A DNA stretch of 64,000 nucleotides from PALSA-607 sp963737705 (GTDB taxonomy: Bacteria > Actinomycetota > Actinomycetes > Acidothermales > Acidothermaceae). The stretch spans positions 1,240,001 to 1,304,000 of the forward strand of contig CAVTTP010000006.1 of the NCBI GenBank assembly GCA_963737705.1. Reading direction: 5' to 3'. This document shows, piece after piece, positions 1 through 8,474 of this stretch; position 1 is the first letter of the stretch; each line of letters begins with the position of its first letter. Below the pieces are notes generated by a model. The model was not told the origin of the DNA and did not search any database. It saw only the letters and a list, made by a program, of their open reading frames with translations. A program made the position numbers and the translations under genes.

Positions 1-466
1 CGGCACGACGCAACTCGATGTCCCTGTAACATTGCAACCGCCTGCGAAGGGCTCGACCACACCAACGATCGGCATCAGCGTGGTCGACAGTTTCACCAAG
101 CCGTTCGCGATCGACATCAACCTGGCCGACGTCGGTGGCCCTAGTGCAGGAACAGCATTTGCCCTGGGCATCATCGACAAGCTCACCGACGGCAATCTGA
201 CCGGCGGCCGGACCGTAGCAGTGACCGGAACGATTGACGCCGACGGAAACGTCGGTGCGATCGGCGGTGTGATCCAGAAGATGGCCGGCGCCCGCAGCGC
301 AGGCGCCACGGTGTTCTTGGTGCCGAAGTCCAACTGCGCGGAGGCGTTGACCGCCGTCCCGCATGGCCTTCGCCTCGTCCCGATCACGACGTTGACTTCG
401 GCAGTCGACGTGCTGAGGCAGATCAACGCCGGCGCCAACGACGTGCCGACGTGCCCGGCAAAGTAG
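1..466 (+). CDS. Lon-like (S16) serine protease domain protein, YlbL family, C-terminal part
   Basis: The reading frame is open from the first bases of the window, so the 5' end is missing. The visible part is a Lon-type S16 proteolytic domain: it has GGPSAG, where the Ser is the expected nucleophile, and the run VTGTIDADGNVGAIGGV followed by the Lys-containing QKMAGA, which supplies the dyad lysine. Actinobacterial family members are about 340-350 residues with an N-terminal membrane anchor and a PDZ domain, both of which would lie outside the window. It precedes a PPA1309-type gene and a UPF0182 gene, a neighbourhood repeatedly seen in actinobacteria. The role is probably processing of an exported or membrane substrate; the substrate is not known. 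Confidence 0.9.
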   Translation, partial: GTTQLDVPVTLQPPAKGSTTPTIGISVVDSFTKPFAIDINLADVGGPSAGTAFALGIIDKLTDGNLTGGRTVAVTGTIDADGNVGAIGGVIQKMAGARSAGATVFLVPKSNCAEALTAVPHGLRLVPITTLTSAVDVLRQINAGANDVPTCPAK

Positions 467-485
467 CCGCTCGGAGCTAGCGGCT
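465..485. terminator. Hairpin between convergent genes
   Basis: AGCCGCT and AGCGGCT form a 7-bp perfect stem with a 7-nt loop. It sits exactly between the stop codons of the converging protease gene and PPA1309-type gene, so it could end transcription in both directions. There is no clear T-run, as is common in high-GC actinobacteria. Confidence 0.5.
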
Positions 486-1051
486 CAGTCGACCAATGTC
501 GCCGCGAGCGCATCGGCCAACAGGGGTACCAGGTCGGCGCCGGTCACGACGTCATCAGGTCGGTCCGCGACGCCGCGAACTCGCAGCGTCGCCGTCCGCG
601 AACCATCACGCAGGACGCCGACCAGCATCCGGACTTCACGGCGCAGCGGGTGAGTGACCGCCCAGGCCACGGCGTCGGCGTCCGCAGGGAGGTCCGCTTC
701 GACCGACGGCGGCAGGGTCAGGACCTCCTGAGACAACGCGCAGCCCGCCACCTCGGCAGGCCAGCCGATCTCGGCGAGCCACTCGTCGAGCGGTGTGCCC
801 GTTGGTAGTGAGTCCTGTTCGACGGGCGTCAGTGCAGCGGGGTCGGGCGCCGATGGCAGCCCGAGAGTCTGTGCGAGCGCCGGTTCCGAGGCGACCAAGT
901 CGGCGGTGCGGACGAGTGCGTAGAGGCGGGTCGGCTGGTCCCAACCTCCCTGCGCGAGGTGCCGGTCGACTTCGGCCATCGCCTCGACCAGCGGCTTGAA
1001 AGGGCGAAGCTCATCAGGCTGCTCGTCCGGACGCTCGATCACGTGGGACAT
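485..1051 (-). CDS. PPA1309 family protein
   Basis: A 188-residue soluble protein without a signal peptide or membrane segment. The sequence pattern (PLVEAMAEVDRHLAQGGWDQ near the N-terminus, later DEWLAEIGWPAEVAGCAL) matches the actinobacterial PPA1309 family, whose function is unknown. The location between a YlbL-type protease and a UPF0182 gene is the usual one for this family. It is divergent from the UPF0182 gene with about 150 bp between starts, room for two promoters. The ATG at 1051 is the natural start. No catalytic motif is visible, so no activity is proposed. Confidence 0.8.
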   Translation of the reverse strand: MSHVIERPDEQPDELRPFKPLVEAMAEVDRHLAQGGWDQPTRLYALVRTADLVASEPALAQTLGLPSAPDPAALTPVEQDSLPTGTPLDEWLAEIGWPAEVAGCALSQEVLTLPPSVEADLPADADAVAWAVTHPLRREVRMLVGVLRDGSRTATLRVRGVADRPDDVVTGADLVPLLADALAATLVD

Positions 1052-1199
1052 CTTGCCGGACGGCGATGCGCTCTCGCCCGGGCCACTTTAGGTAGGTTGA
1101 TCGCACGGCGGCGTTGCCGCCCGGCGCGGCCCGATTCGGTGCCCTCGCCGCTGGCGCCGATCCCGGTCATTTCCCCGGGCAGGACATCGCGAGGTCTGC

Positions 1200-4100
1200 G
1201 TGACGTTTCCCCGCCCCGAGCGGCGACCGTACGGCGCCGGTAACGGCGGCCCGCGTCAGCCGATCCCGCGGCCGCAGTTCCCGAGTTGGGGAAAGCCGTT
1301 TCTGATCACGCTCGGGATTGTCGTCGTCCTCATCGTCGCGATCGCGCTGTTCGTCGCGATCGACACCGAACACCTCTGGTACGACTCCGTCGGATTTGGC
1401 GAGGTCTTCACCACGAAGCTCGTGACAAGGTTGGCCCTCTTCGGCGGCTTCGGTCTCTTCATGGCGGCGATGACGTTCGGCAACGTCTATCTCGCCTACC
1501 GGCTGCGCCCAGCCTTCCGAGCGTCGTCGGTCGAGCAGGTCATCCTCGACCGCTACCGCACGGTGATCGAGCCCCGTCGCTGGTTGATATTCGGCGCTTT
1601 AGCGGCGTTCTTTGGGCTGATCTTCGGAACGGCAGCATCCGGCCGCTGGCAGACCTGGCTGTTGTGGAGTAACGCGACCTCGTTTGGCCACAAGGATCCG
1701 CAATTCCATCGCGACGTCTCGTACTTCGCGTTCATCTTGCCGTTCCAGAGATTCATCCTCGGCTACATCATGGCGCTGGTCGTCGTCTGCACGTTGCTCA
1801 CGCTTGCGGCGCATTACGTGTTCGGCGGCGTAGCGTTTCGGACACCTGGCGAGCGAGTGACCAGGGGAGCGCGCACCCACCTCGCGCTGTTGCTGTTCGT
1901 CTTCGTCGTCTGCAAGGCGATCGCCTATTACCTCGACAGGTTCGGCCTGGCATTCTCAAGCCGCGGCGCCGTGCAGGGACCGTCTTATACAGACGTGCAT
2001 GCCGTACTGCCCGCCAAAACGATTCTGCTGATTATCTCGTTGCTCTGTGCCGCGTTGTTCATTGCGACCATCTTCCGCACCGGCTGGCTGTTGCCGGCCG
2101 TTTCCTTCGGGTTGCTGGTTTTCTCGGCGGTAATCATCGGCGGCATCTACCCGTTGATCGTGCAGAACTTCCAGGTGAAGCCGAGCGAGGCAGACAAGGA
2201 AGCTCCCTACATTCAGCGCAACATCAACGAGACGCGCGATGCATATGGCCTCGATAACGTCAAAGTAACCCCGTATGCGGCTACGACAACCGTGAGCTCG
2301 AGCGCGTTGACCAACAGCACTGCGATCGGCGCCGGCGTGCGGTTGCTCGACAACGCGGTGCTGCCGCCCACCTACAACCAGCTGCAGCAGTTCCGCAACT
2401 TTTACAACATCGACAAGCTGGACGTCGACCGGTACGTCATCAACGGCCAGGAGCAGGACGCAGTCGTCGCCACGCGTGAACTCAACCTCGCAGGGGTTCC
2501 GACCAGCCAGAAGTCGTGGATCAACGAGCACCTCGTCTACACCCACGGCTACGGGTTCGTGGCCGCTCCCGGCGATGGTGTCGACAACGACGGCCGACCG
2601 TCGTTCATCGAATCGAACATCCCGGTCACCGGCAGCCTCGGGACGTTCCAGCCCCGCGTCTACTTCGGCGAAGGCGAGACCTCGTTCTCCGTCGTTGGCC
2701 AACCTGCGGGAGCAACGCCGCGGGAGTACGACTATCCCACCAATGGCGCGAACGGAGCGCAGTACAACACGTACAGCGGCGGTGGCGGAGTAGCGATCGG
2801 TTCGACGTTCCGGCAACTCGAGTACGCGTTGCGTTTCGGCGACAAGAACTTGATCCTGTCCGACGGCATCAACTCGGACTCGCGAATTCTGTATGACCGC
2901 GACCCGCGGCAGCGAGTGTCGAAGGTCGCGCCGTATCTCACGCTCGACGGTGACCCTTACTCGGCAATCGTCGACGGCAAGCTGGTGTGGATTGTCGACG
3001 GCTACACGACGAGCGACGGTTTCCCTTACTCGCAACGAGAAAACCTGAACGCGATCACGCAAGACACGAACACAGAGACCGCCACGACCAAAGAGCAGTC
3101 GAGCGAGAAGATCAACTACATCCGCAACTCGGTCAAGGCGACCGTTGATGCATACACCGGCGCGGTCACTCTGTACGCGTGGGACGCGACGGACCCGGTT
3201 CTCAAGACGTGGATGAAGGTCTTCCCTGGCACTGTGAAGCCAGAGTCCGCGATGAGCGCACAGTTGCTTGCGCACGTCCGCTACCCCGAAGACATTTTCA
3301 AAGTGCAGCGCAACCTTCTCGCCAAGTACCACGTCACTGACCCACACGCGTTTTACGGCCAGCAGGACTTCTGGCAGGTCCCTGCGGACCCGACCCAAGC
3401 GACCAACCCGCAGCCATTCCAGCCGCCGTACTACCTGACATTGAAGATGCCTGACCAACCCAAGCCGACGTTCTCGCTGACGACGACGTTCGTCCCTCAA
3501 GGAAGAACCAACCTGTCGGCGTTCATGGCCGTCGACAGCGATCCGGGCCCCGACTACGGGACGATCCGGGTGCTTCAGCTGCCCCGAAGTCTGTTGATCA
3601 GCGGACCAGGCCAGGTACAGAACCAGTTCGAGTCCGATCCGAACGTGCAGACCACCTTGAACATCCTGCGCGTGCAGGGGGGTGCGGCCGGCGTCACCTA
3701 CGGCAACCTGCTTTCGTTGCCGGTCGCAGGTGGGCTGCTGTACGTCGAACCTGTGTACGTGAAGGCTGCGGGTGGGCAGGGCAGCTATCCGTTGTTGCAG
3801 AAGGTGCTGGTCTCCTTCGGTAACAACATCGGCTTCCAGAGCACGTACTCGGCAGCGATCGCCAGTCTTGTCGGCGCCCCGCCGGGATCGTCGAGTTCTG
3901 GTTCAACAGGTACAGGCACTGGTCCGACCGGTAGTGCGCCACCGGGCTCGACCAGCCCCTCGCCGTCCGGGCCTGTGAGTCCTTCGTCGTCACCGTCGGT
4001 GATCGTGCCGTCGGACTTGGCGCAAGACATTGCGGCGGCACAACAGGCGTACGCCGATGGTCAGGCCGCGTTGAAGGCTGGCGACTTTGCGGCCTATGGC

Positions 4101-4229
4101 TTGGCTCAACAACGCCTCGCTGCGGCGTTGGCGAAGGCCGCCGGGGCGTTGTCACCGACGCTGTCGCCGAGCCCGTCAACCCTGCCATCGCCGACGAGCG
4201 GTGCAACCTCACCGAGCGCGTCGCCATAG
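1200..4229 (+). CDS. UPF0182 family large membrane protein
   Basis: A 1009-residue protein starting with GTG. The N-terminal third holds about seven hydrophobic segments (for example FLITLGIVVVLIVAIALFVA near residue 35 and segments up to about 330); the remainder is a large, probably extracytoplasmic, domain. The C-terminal 120 residues are low complexity, rich in Ser, Pro, Thr and Ala, with a short helical stretch (QDIAAAQQAYADGQAALKAG) resembling the conserved C-terminal element of the family. Length and architecture match UPF0182 proteins (about 950-1000 residues). The biochemical role is unknown. It is transcribed divergently from the PPA1309-type gene. Confidence 0.93.
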   Translation: MTFPRPERRPYGAGNGGPRQPIPRPQFPSWGKPFLITLGIVVVLIVAIALFVAIDTEHLWYDSVGFGEVFTTKLVTRLALFGGFGLFMAAMTFGNVYLAYRLRPAFRASSVEQVILDRYRTVIEPRRWLIFGALAAFFGLIFGTAASGRWQTWLLWSNATSFGHKDPQFHRDVSYFAFILPFQRFILGYIMALVVVCTLLTLAAHYVFGGVAFRTPGERVTRGARTHLALLLFVFVVCKAIAYYLDRFGLAFSSRGAVQGPSYTDVHAVLPAKTILLIISLLCAALFIATIFRTGWLLPAVSFGLLVFSAVIIGGIYPLIVQNFQVKPSEADKEAPYIQRNINETRDAYGLDNVKVTPYAATTTVSSSALTNSTAIGAGVRLLDNAVLPPTYNQLQQFRNFYNIDKLDVDRYVINGQEQDAVVATRELNLAGVPTSQKSWINEHLVYTHGYGFVAAPGDGVDNDGRPSFIESNIPVTGSLGTFQPRVYFGEGETSFSVVGQPAGATPREYDYPTNGANGAQYNTYSGGGGVAIGSTFRQLEYALRFGDKNLILSDGINSDSRILYDRDPRQRVSKVAPYLTLDGDPYSAIVDGKLVWIVDGYTTSDGFPYSQRENLNAITQDTNTETATTKEQSSEKINYIRNSVKATVDAYTGAVTLYAWDATDPVLKTWMKVFPGTVKPESAMSAQLLAHVRYPEDIFKVQRNLLAKYHVTDPHAFYGQQDFWQVPADPTQATNPQPFQPPYYLTLKMPDQPKPTFSLTTTFVPQGRTNLSAFMAVDSDPGPDYGTIRVLQLPRSLLISGPGQVQNQFESDPNVQTTLNILRVQGGAAGVTYGNLLSLPVAGGLLYVEPVYVKAAGGQGSYPLLQKVLVSFGNNIGFQSTYSAAIASLVGAPPGSSSSGSTGTGTGPTGSAPPGSTSPSPSGPVSPSSSPSVIVPSDLAQDIAAAQQAYADGQAALKAGDFAAYGLAQQRLAAALAKAAGALSPTLSPSPSTLPSPTSGATSPSASP

Positions 4230-4289
4230 GCGTGAAGGCGACGGGCGATTTGTGGGCGCCGCATAGTTGACGTAAAGTGACAGGACCGA

Positions 4290-4363
4290 CGCGGGGTGGA
4301 GCAGCTCGGTAGCTCGCTGGGCTCATAACCCAGAGGTCACAGGTTCAAATCCTGTCCCCGCTA
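4290..4363 (+). tRNA. tRNA-fMet (CAT), initiator
   Basis: A complete cloverleaf can be folded: acceptor strand GCGGGG pairs with CCCCGC, the D arm contains GAGCAGCTCGGTAGCTC, the anticodon loop is CTCATAA and the T arm is ACAGG-TTCAAAT-CCTGT. Two initiator features are present: an unpaired C1 opposite T72, and three consecutive G:C pairs below the anticodon loop (GGG/CCC). The 3' CCA is not encoded (A73 is followed by CG), so it must be added post-transcriptionally. A strong hairpin follows 18 nt downstream. Confidence 0.97.
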
Positions 4364-4380
4364 CGAAAGCACCGCAGGTC

Positions 4381-4415
4381 AAAGGCCTGATCACCGATCC
4401 GGTGGTCAGGCCTTT
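4381..4415 (+). terminator. Rho-independent-type terminator after tRNA-fMet
   Basis: AAAGGCCTGATCACC and GGTGGTCAGGCCTTT form a 15-bp stem with a single A/C mismatch and a 5-nt loop GATCC, followed by a weak T-containing tail. It lies directly after the tRNA gene and before the response regulator gene, so it most likely ends the tRNA transcript. Confidence 0.8.
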
Positions 4416-4490
4416 GGCTTGCCTGGGGGCAAACTGCGGCCTCAACGACCCCGTCAGTCGTTCGTCAGGTAAAGACAGCGATGATGATTC

Positions 4491-5159
4491 GTGCGCGTTT
4501 TGATTGCGGAAGACGACGAGGCGCTGCGCAGCGTGCTCACCCGCGGGCTTACCGAGAACGGCTACGTCGTCGATGCCGTTGGCGATGGTGAAGCCGCGCT
4601 CAACTATTTGGCGAGTTACGAGTACGAGGTCGTCATCCTCGATTGGCGGATGCCGCGCATGAACGGCTACGACGTTCTCGCCGCGATCCGGAAGCGACGG
4701 TTGCCCGTCCCCGTGCTGATGTTGACCGCAATGGATCGCTCCGCGGATCGGATCGCCGGCCTCGACGGTGGCGCCGACGACTACCTCGTCAAGCCGTTCG
4801 ACTTCGGTGAGTTGTTGGCTCGCCTGCGCGCGTTGCAACGACGACCCGCAGTCGTGACGGGGGTTGTCCTGCGCTGCGGCGACCTCAGTCTTGACCCGGC
4901 ATCTCGCGATGCGCGGGTCGACAATAAGCCACTGGCGGTGACCGCAACGGAACTTGCGATTCTCGAGCTCCTCCTGCGCCGTACGCCTGCCATCGTGACG
5001 CGCCAGTCGATTGCGGTGAATGTGTGGCCGGTCGAAGCCGACGGCATCGGATCGAACACGATCGACGTCCATCTGGCTCGGCTGCGCGCCAAGCTTGTCG
5101 GCTCCCACACGCGGGTGGAGACAGTGCGCGGCGTCGGCTATCGGCTTCTACCATCATGA
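4491..5159 (+). CDS. OmpR/PhoB-family response regulator
   Basis: A 222-residue transcription factor with an N-terminal receiver domain (residues 1-115) and a C-terminal winged helix. Visible receiver residues are the acidic pocket EDD at 7-9, the phospho-acceptor Asp51 in VVILDWRMP, the switch Thr in MLTAMD and the Lys in LVKPFD. The C-terminus ends with VRGVGYRL, the typical OmpR wing motif. It starts with GTG. The histidine kinase gene begins 7 bp after its stop codon, so the two form one operon and presumably a cognate pair. No signal can be assigned from the sequence. Confidence 0.95.
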   Translation: MRVLIAEDDEALRSVLTRGLTENGYVVDAVGDGEAALNYLASYEYEVVILDWRMPRMNGYDVLAAIRKRRLPVPVLMLTAMDRSADRIAGLDGGADDYLVKPFDFGELLARLRALQRRPAVVTGVVLRCGDLSLDPASRDARVDNKPLAVTATELAILELLLRRTPAIVTRQSIAVNVWPVEADGIGSNTIDVHLARLRAKLVGSHTRVETVRGVGYRLLPS

Positions 5160-5166
5160 GCTACTC

Positions 5167-6429
5167 ATGAAGATGTCTATTCCGCTTCGCCCTGCGCTGC
5201 GGGTCGCGACCGCGGCGACGGCCTTCGTGGGCTTGTTCTACGTGCTGATCGTCGTCGGCATCTTGACCTTGGTGTCGAACCGGCTTTTGCACGAGACAGA
5301 TGGCCGCATCGGGGAGCAGCTCGCAAACGCTCGGCAGCTGTCGCCCGCACAGCTCTCGTCGCGCGCGGAGCTTCGCCGCGATTCAGACGATCCTCCCGTG
5401 TACTACTGGCAGGTCAGTGCGAGTGGTGTCGTGACTGCGACGAGCCCCGACGCGTTCGCGTTCCCCGTGGCGCTGTTGCGCGGCCAGTCGACCGGACCGC
5501 GCACTGCTTTTGTCGACGGCAGGGACTTCCGCTTCGAGTACGTTCCGAAAGCCGACGGCTCGCGGATCTATGCCGCAGAGAGCCTCGCGCAACCACACCA
5601 CGTGCGCAGCCTGCTCATGATGTCAGCGCTTGCTGTATCACCGGCGCTGCTGGCCGCGGTATTCGTGAGCGCTTTCGTTATCGGGCGATCGGCATCCAAG
5701 CCTGTCGAGACTGCACGCGTGCGGCAGCTGGAGTTCACCGCTGACGCTTCACACGAACTGCGGACGCCGCTTACTGTCATCGAGGCTGAGGTCGGACTTG
5801 CTCTTACGACTGAGCGCTCCGCGAGCGGGTACCGCGATGCACTTCAGCGAGTTGCTGGCGAGACGCCGCGGCTGCGAAAGATTGTCGAGGACATGCTCTG
5901 GCTCGCACGCTTCGACTCCGAGCCGCCACTGCCCCAGGCTGAGATTGTGGATCTGACAACGGTCGCGCAGCAGTGTGCCGACAGGTTCGGACCCGTGGTG
6001 GCGTCGCGAGACATTCAGCTCAGCCTCGAAGTGAACGGCGACGATCATCCACACGTCGCCGCTGCGCCGGAGTGGCTCGATCGGCTGATCGGTGTCCTGC
6101 TCGATAACGCCACTCGCTACGCGAAGTCACCAGGTCACGTCGCCATCGTGGTCGACAGCAGCTCCGGCAACGTTGCGTTGACGGTGGCCGATGACGGGCC
6201 GGGCATTCCTGTCGCGGAGCGCCCGCGGTTGTTCGACCGTTTTCACCGCGTCGAGGAAAACGGTGGTCAAGGTGCGGGTCTGGGGTTGGCGATTGCTGAT
6301 GCGGTTGTGCGGACGACGCATGGGCGTTGGTCAGTGGGCGAGTCGGCGCTGGGGGGCGCCCGGATGACCGTCACCTGGCCGCGGGTGCGAACTCAGTCGG
6401 CGCCAAAACTGCCGTCGCTGCAGAGCTGA
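5167..6429 (+). CDS. Two-component sensor histidine kinase
   Basis: A 420-residue membrane kinase. Transmembrane segments lie around residues 12-38 (ATAFVGLFYVLIVVGILTLV) and 143-170, enclosing an extracytoplasmic sensor of about 100 residues. The linker after TM2 is very short (GRSASKPVETARVRQ), so a full HAMP domain is lacking. The dimerisation domain has the phospho-acceptor in ASHELRTPL. The ATPase domain shows NATRYAKS (N box), DDGPGIP (G1) and GAGLGLAIA (G2). ATG 5167 is chosen because the frame runs back into the regulator gene in an overlapping frame without a better start. It phosphorylates the regulator encoded just upstream. Confidence 0.93.
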   Translation: MKMSIPLRPALRVATAATAFVGLFYVLIVVGILTLVSNRLLHETDGRIGEQLANARQLSPAQLSSRAELRRDSDDPPVYYWQVSASGVVTATSPDAFAFPVALLRGQSTGPRTAFVDGRDFRFEYVPKADGSRIYAAESLAQPHHVRSLLMMSALAVSPALLAAVFVSAFVIGRSASKPVETARVRQLEFTADASHELRTPLTVIEAEVGLALTTERSASGYRDALQRVAGETPRLRKIVEDMLWLARFDSEPPLPQAEIVDLTTVAQQCADRFGPVVASRDIQLSLEVNGDDHPHVAAAPEWLDRLIGVLLDNATRYAKSPGHVAIVVDSSSGNVALTVADDGPGIPVAERPRLFDRFHRVEENGGQGAGLGLAIADAVVRTTHGRWSVGESALGGARMTVTWPRVRTQSAPKLPSLQS

Positions 6430-6442
6430 ATAGAGTTTCCAC

Positions 6443-7648
6443 ATGAGTGCTGGTCGCGGCGGGGGCATCCCGCGTGCCCCAGCGGCTCCAAAATCGCCTG
6501 CTCCGCGCTGGTCGTGGTTGATCCCGCCGGGGTCCACGCCAACGCTGGCCGGCTGGGCGCTGCTGCCCTTGCGTGCATTCCTCGGTTTCACGTTCTGCTT
6601 CGCGGGATTGCAGAAGTTGGCGAATCCGGCCTTCTTTGACGCCGCCAATCCCGCATCGATCCAGGCGCAGATGGCCGGGGCAGCGCGGCGCAGCCCGATC
6701 CACGTTCTGATCTCACCGCTCGCTCATCACGCCGCACTGATCGGTGCAGTGATCGCGTTGGGCGAGGTCGCGGTCGGCGTTGGTGCCCTGCTCGGTTTGC
6801 TGACCCGAATCGCAGCAGTCGGCGGGTTGTTGCTGTCGCTCAATTTGTTTCTCGCCGTCAGTTTTCATACCAGCCCCTACTACACGGGCAGCGACATCGT
6901 GTTTGTGTTCGCGTGGATGCCGTTCATCATCGCGGGCGGCGGCCTGATCTCTTTGGATGCTCTTGTCGTTAACGTGGTTGCCGCTCGCCAATCATGGTCT
7001 GGTGCGCCGCTTGACGTAGACCGGCGGCGAGTCCTTGGCGCTGTCACGTTCGCGGCTGCGGCGGTTGCGGTTCTCGGCACGGGAGCGGTGGCTGGACTCG
7101 GGCGGCTTCTGAACAACGGGTCGCCAGCGCGGTCGTCGGACGACCTTTCGAACGGACTGAACTCGCCCGGGGTGAGCAGCCCGGCAGCCTCGTCTGCACC
7201 GCCTGCCAGCTCAGAAAGCTCCGCGCCCGGCAGCGGGTCACCGTCGGCGTCCGCCAGTTCATCGCGGAGCGCAGCCGCGCCAACCGCGACGCCTACCGCG
7301 AAGCCAACCCCTGCCACCACCACCGCGAAGCCGACGCCGCCGGGGAGCAAGATTGGTCCGGCAACCGCCGTCCCGGTCGCCGGTTCCGCGGCATTTCAGG
7401 ATCCGGCCACAGGTGACCCGGCGATCGTCGTCCAACCCAAGGCTGGCACCTTCCTCGGCTTCGACGCCGTCTGCCCGCATGCCGGCTGCACGGTCGGCTA
7501 TGACCAGGGTCGCGTGCGGTTCGTCTGTCCTTGCCACGGTTCGGAGTTCAACGGCACTACCGGCGCACTCGAAGTCGGCCCGGCAACCCGCGGGTTGCGT
7601 CGTATCGCGGTCGCGGAGGGTTCGGACGGACAGCTGTACGCCCGATAG
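6443..7648 (+). CDS. DoxX-type membrane protein fused to a Rieske [2Fe-2S] domain
   Basis: A 401-residue two-domain protein. Residues about 30-180 form a DoxX/DoxD-like four-helix membrane domain (LRAFLGFTFCFAGLQKLANP; GEVAVGVGALLGLLTRIAAV). A further hydrophobic segment near 198-220 (VLGAVTFAAAAVAVLGTGAV) follows, then an 80-residue Ser/Pro/Ala/Thr linker, and a C-terminal Rieske domain with both cluster-binding boxes, CPHAGC and CPCHGSEF. DoxX-family proteins act in quinone-linked oxidation such as thiosulfate:quinone reduction, so an electron-transfer role at the outer membrane face is likely. The donor is not identifiable. It begins 13 bp after the kinase stop and may be the target or partner of that two-component system. 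Confidence 0.85.
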   Translation: MSAGRGGGIPRAPAAPKSPAPRWSWLIPPGSTPTLAGWALLPLRAFLGFTFCFAGLQKLANPAFFDAANPASIQAQMAGAARRSPIHVLISPLAHHAALIGAVIALGEVAVGVGALLGLLTRIAAVGGLLLSLNLFLAVSFHTSPYYTGSDIVFVFAWMPFIIAGGGLISLDALVVNVVAARQSWSGAPLDVDRRRVLGAVTFAAAAVAVLGTGAVAGLGRLLNNGSPARSSDDLSNGLNSPGVSSPAASSAPPASSESSAPGSGSPSASASSSRSAAAPTATPTAKPTPATTTAKPTPPGSKIGPATAVPVAGSAAFQDPATGDPAIVVQPKAGTFLGFDAVCPHAGCTVGYDQGRVRFVCPCHGSEFNGTTGALEVGPATRGLRRIAVAEGSDGQLYAR

Positions 7649-7665
7649 ACGGAGGAGGTATCGCT

Positions 7666-7728
7666 ATGATCGGGCGGTTTCGGATAACCGCGATGCTCGC
7701 GTTCGGTACGTGGCTAGTGCATGCTTGA
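7666..7728 (+). CDS. Possible 20-residue peptide
   Basis: A very short frame, MIGRFRITAMLAFGTWLVHA, preceded at good spacing by an unusually strong ribosome binding site (GGAGGAGGT, 7651-7659). The peptide is basic at the N-terminus and hydrophobic afterwards, like a small membrane or leader peptide. It lies between the DoxX-Rieske gene and the broken GAF-ANTAR gene. It may equally be the remnant of a longer gene. No homology is claimed. Confidence 0.3.
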   Translation: MIGRFRITAMLAFGTWLVHA

Positions 7729-7792
7729 GCGCCACCGGGCGCCTTTGCTCGGTGCAGGGGGACCTAATGACCTGGATGGGTGAGCGCGCCAG

Positions 7793-8474
7793 TTGGATGA
7801 TGCGGCTGCGGAACACGATTCCGTCCCACGCCGGATCTGCCTACTGTGTGTGCGAATGCTCAGCATCAGCGGCGCGGGTATTTCCATGGTGACCAACGCA
7901 GGCAACCGTGGTGTGGTGTGTGCGACCGACGACGTCTCGGCCCGCATCGAAGACCTTCAGTTCACGCTGGGCGAAGGGCCTATGCGTCGATGCCGCACAG
8001 TTCGGCTCACCGGTCATGGTCCCTGACCTACGCACCCCCGACGACATCGCGGTCGAACGCTGGCCCGCATTCATCGAGGGCGCGGGAGCCGTAGGCGTTC
8101 GTGCGGTCTTCGCATTTCCCCTGCGAATTGGGGCAATAAATGTAGGTGTGCTCGATGTCTACCGCAGCGAGCCCGGGCCGCTTCAGAATGGTCAGTTGCG
8201 TGCAGCGCTGCTTGCCGCCGACGCGGCCGCCTTGGCCCTTTTGCACATCGACGCTGCCAGCGACGACCTGTTCGACGATGACACCGATGCGCGCTCGTCC
8301 TATCAGGTCCAAGTGCACCAGGCCACCGGCATAGTGCAGGTTCAACTCGGTGTCCCAACCGAGGAAGCTTTTCTGATGCTTCGCGCGCGAGCATTCGCAC
8401 TCGGTCGACCGCTGGTTGACGTGGCGACGGATGTCGTCGCGCGTCGTCTTCGTTTTTCGGTGGAGGATCAATGA
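7793..8474 (+). pseudogene. GAF-ANTAR regulator interrupted by a frameshift
   Basis: Two overlapping frames together encode one GAF-ANTAR protein. The first frame carries RICLLCVRMLSISGAGISMV up to QFTLGEGP; after position about 7981 the expected continuation LCVDAAQFGSPVMVPDL is in a different frame, which then reads the rest of the GAF domain and an ANTAR domain (QVHQATGIVQVQLGVPTEE). One extra base in ggcctatgcgtc explains the shift. The start is uncertain: TTG 7793 keeps the first frame, while ATG 7767 has the better ribosome binding site (AGGGGGA) but lies in the frame of the second half. The stop overlaps the next gene's ATG (ATGA). A sequencing error cannot be excluded. Confidence 0.75.

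Noticed and set aside
1956..3500. 514-codon leftward frame
   Set aside because: Lies entirely antisense within the UPF0182 gene; composition is Arg/Val-rich without domains, typical of a shadow frame in GC-rich DNA.
4323..5108. 261-codon leftward frame ending in GTGFEPVTSGL
   Set aside because: Its end is the antisense of tRNA-fMet, the classic false GTGFEPVTSGL translation, and the rest is antisense to the response regulator gene.
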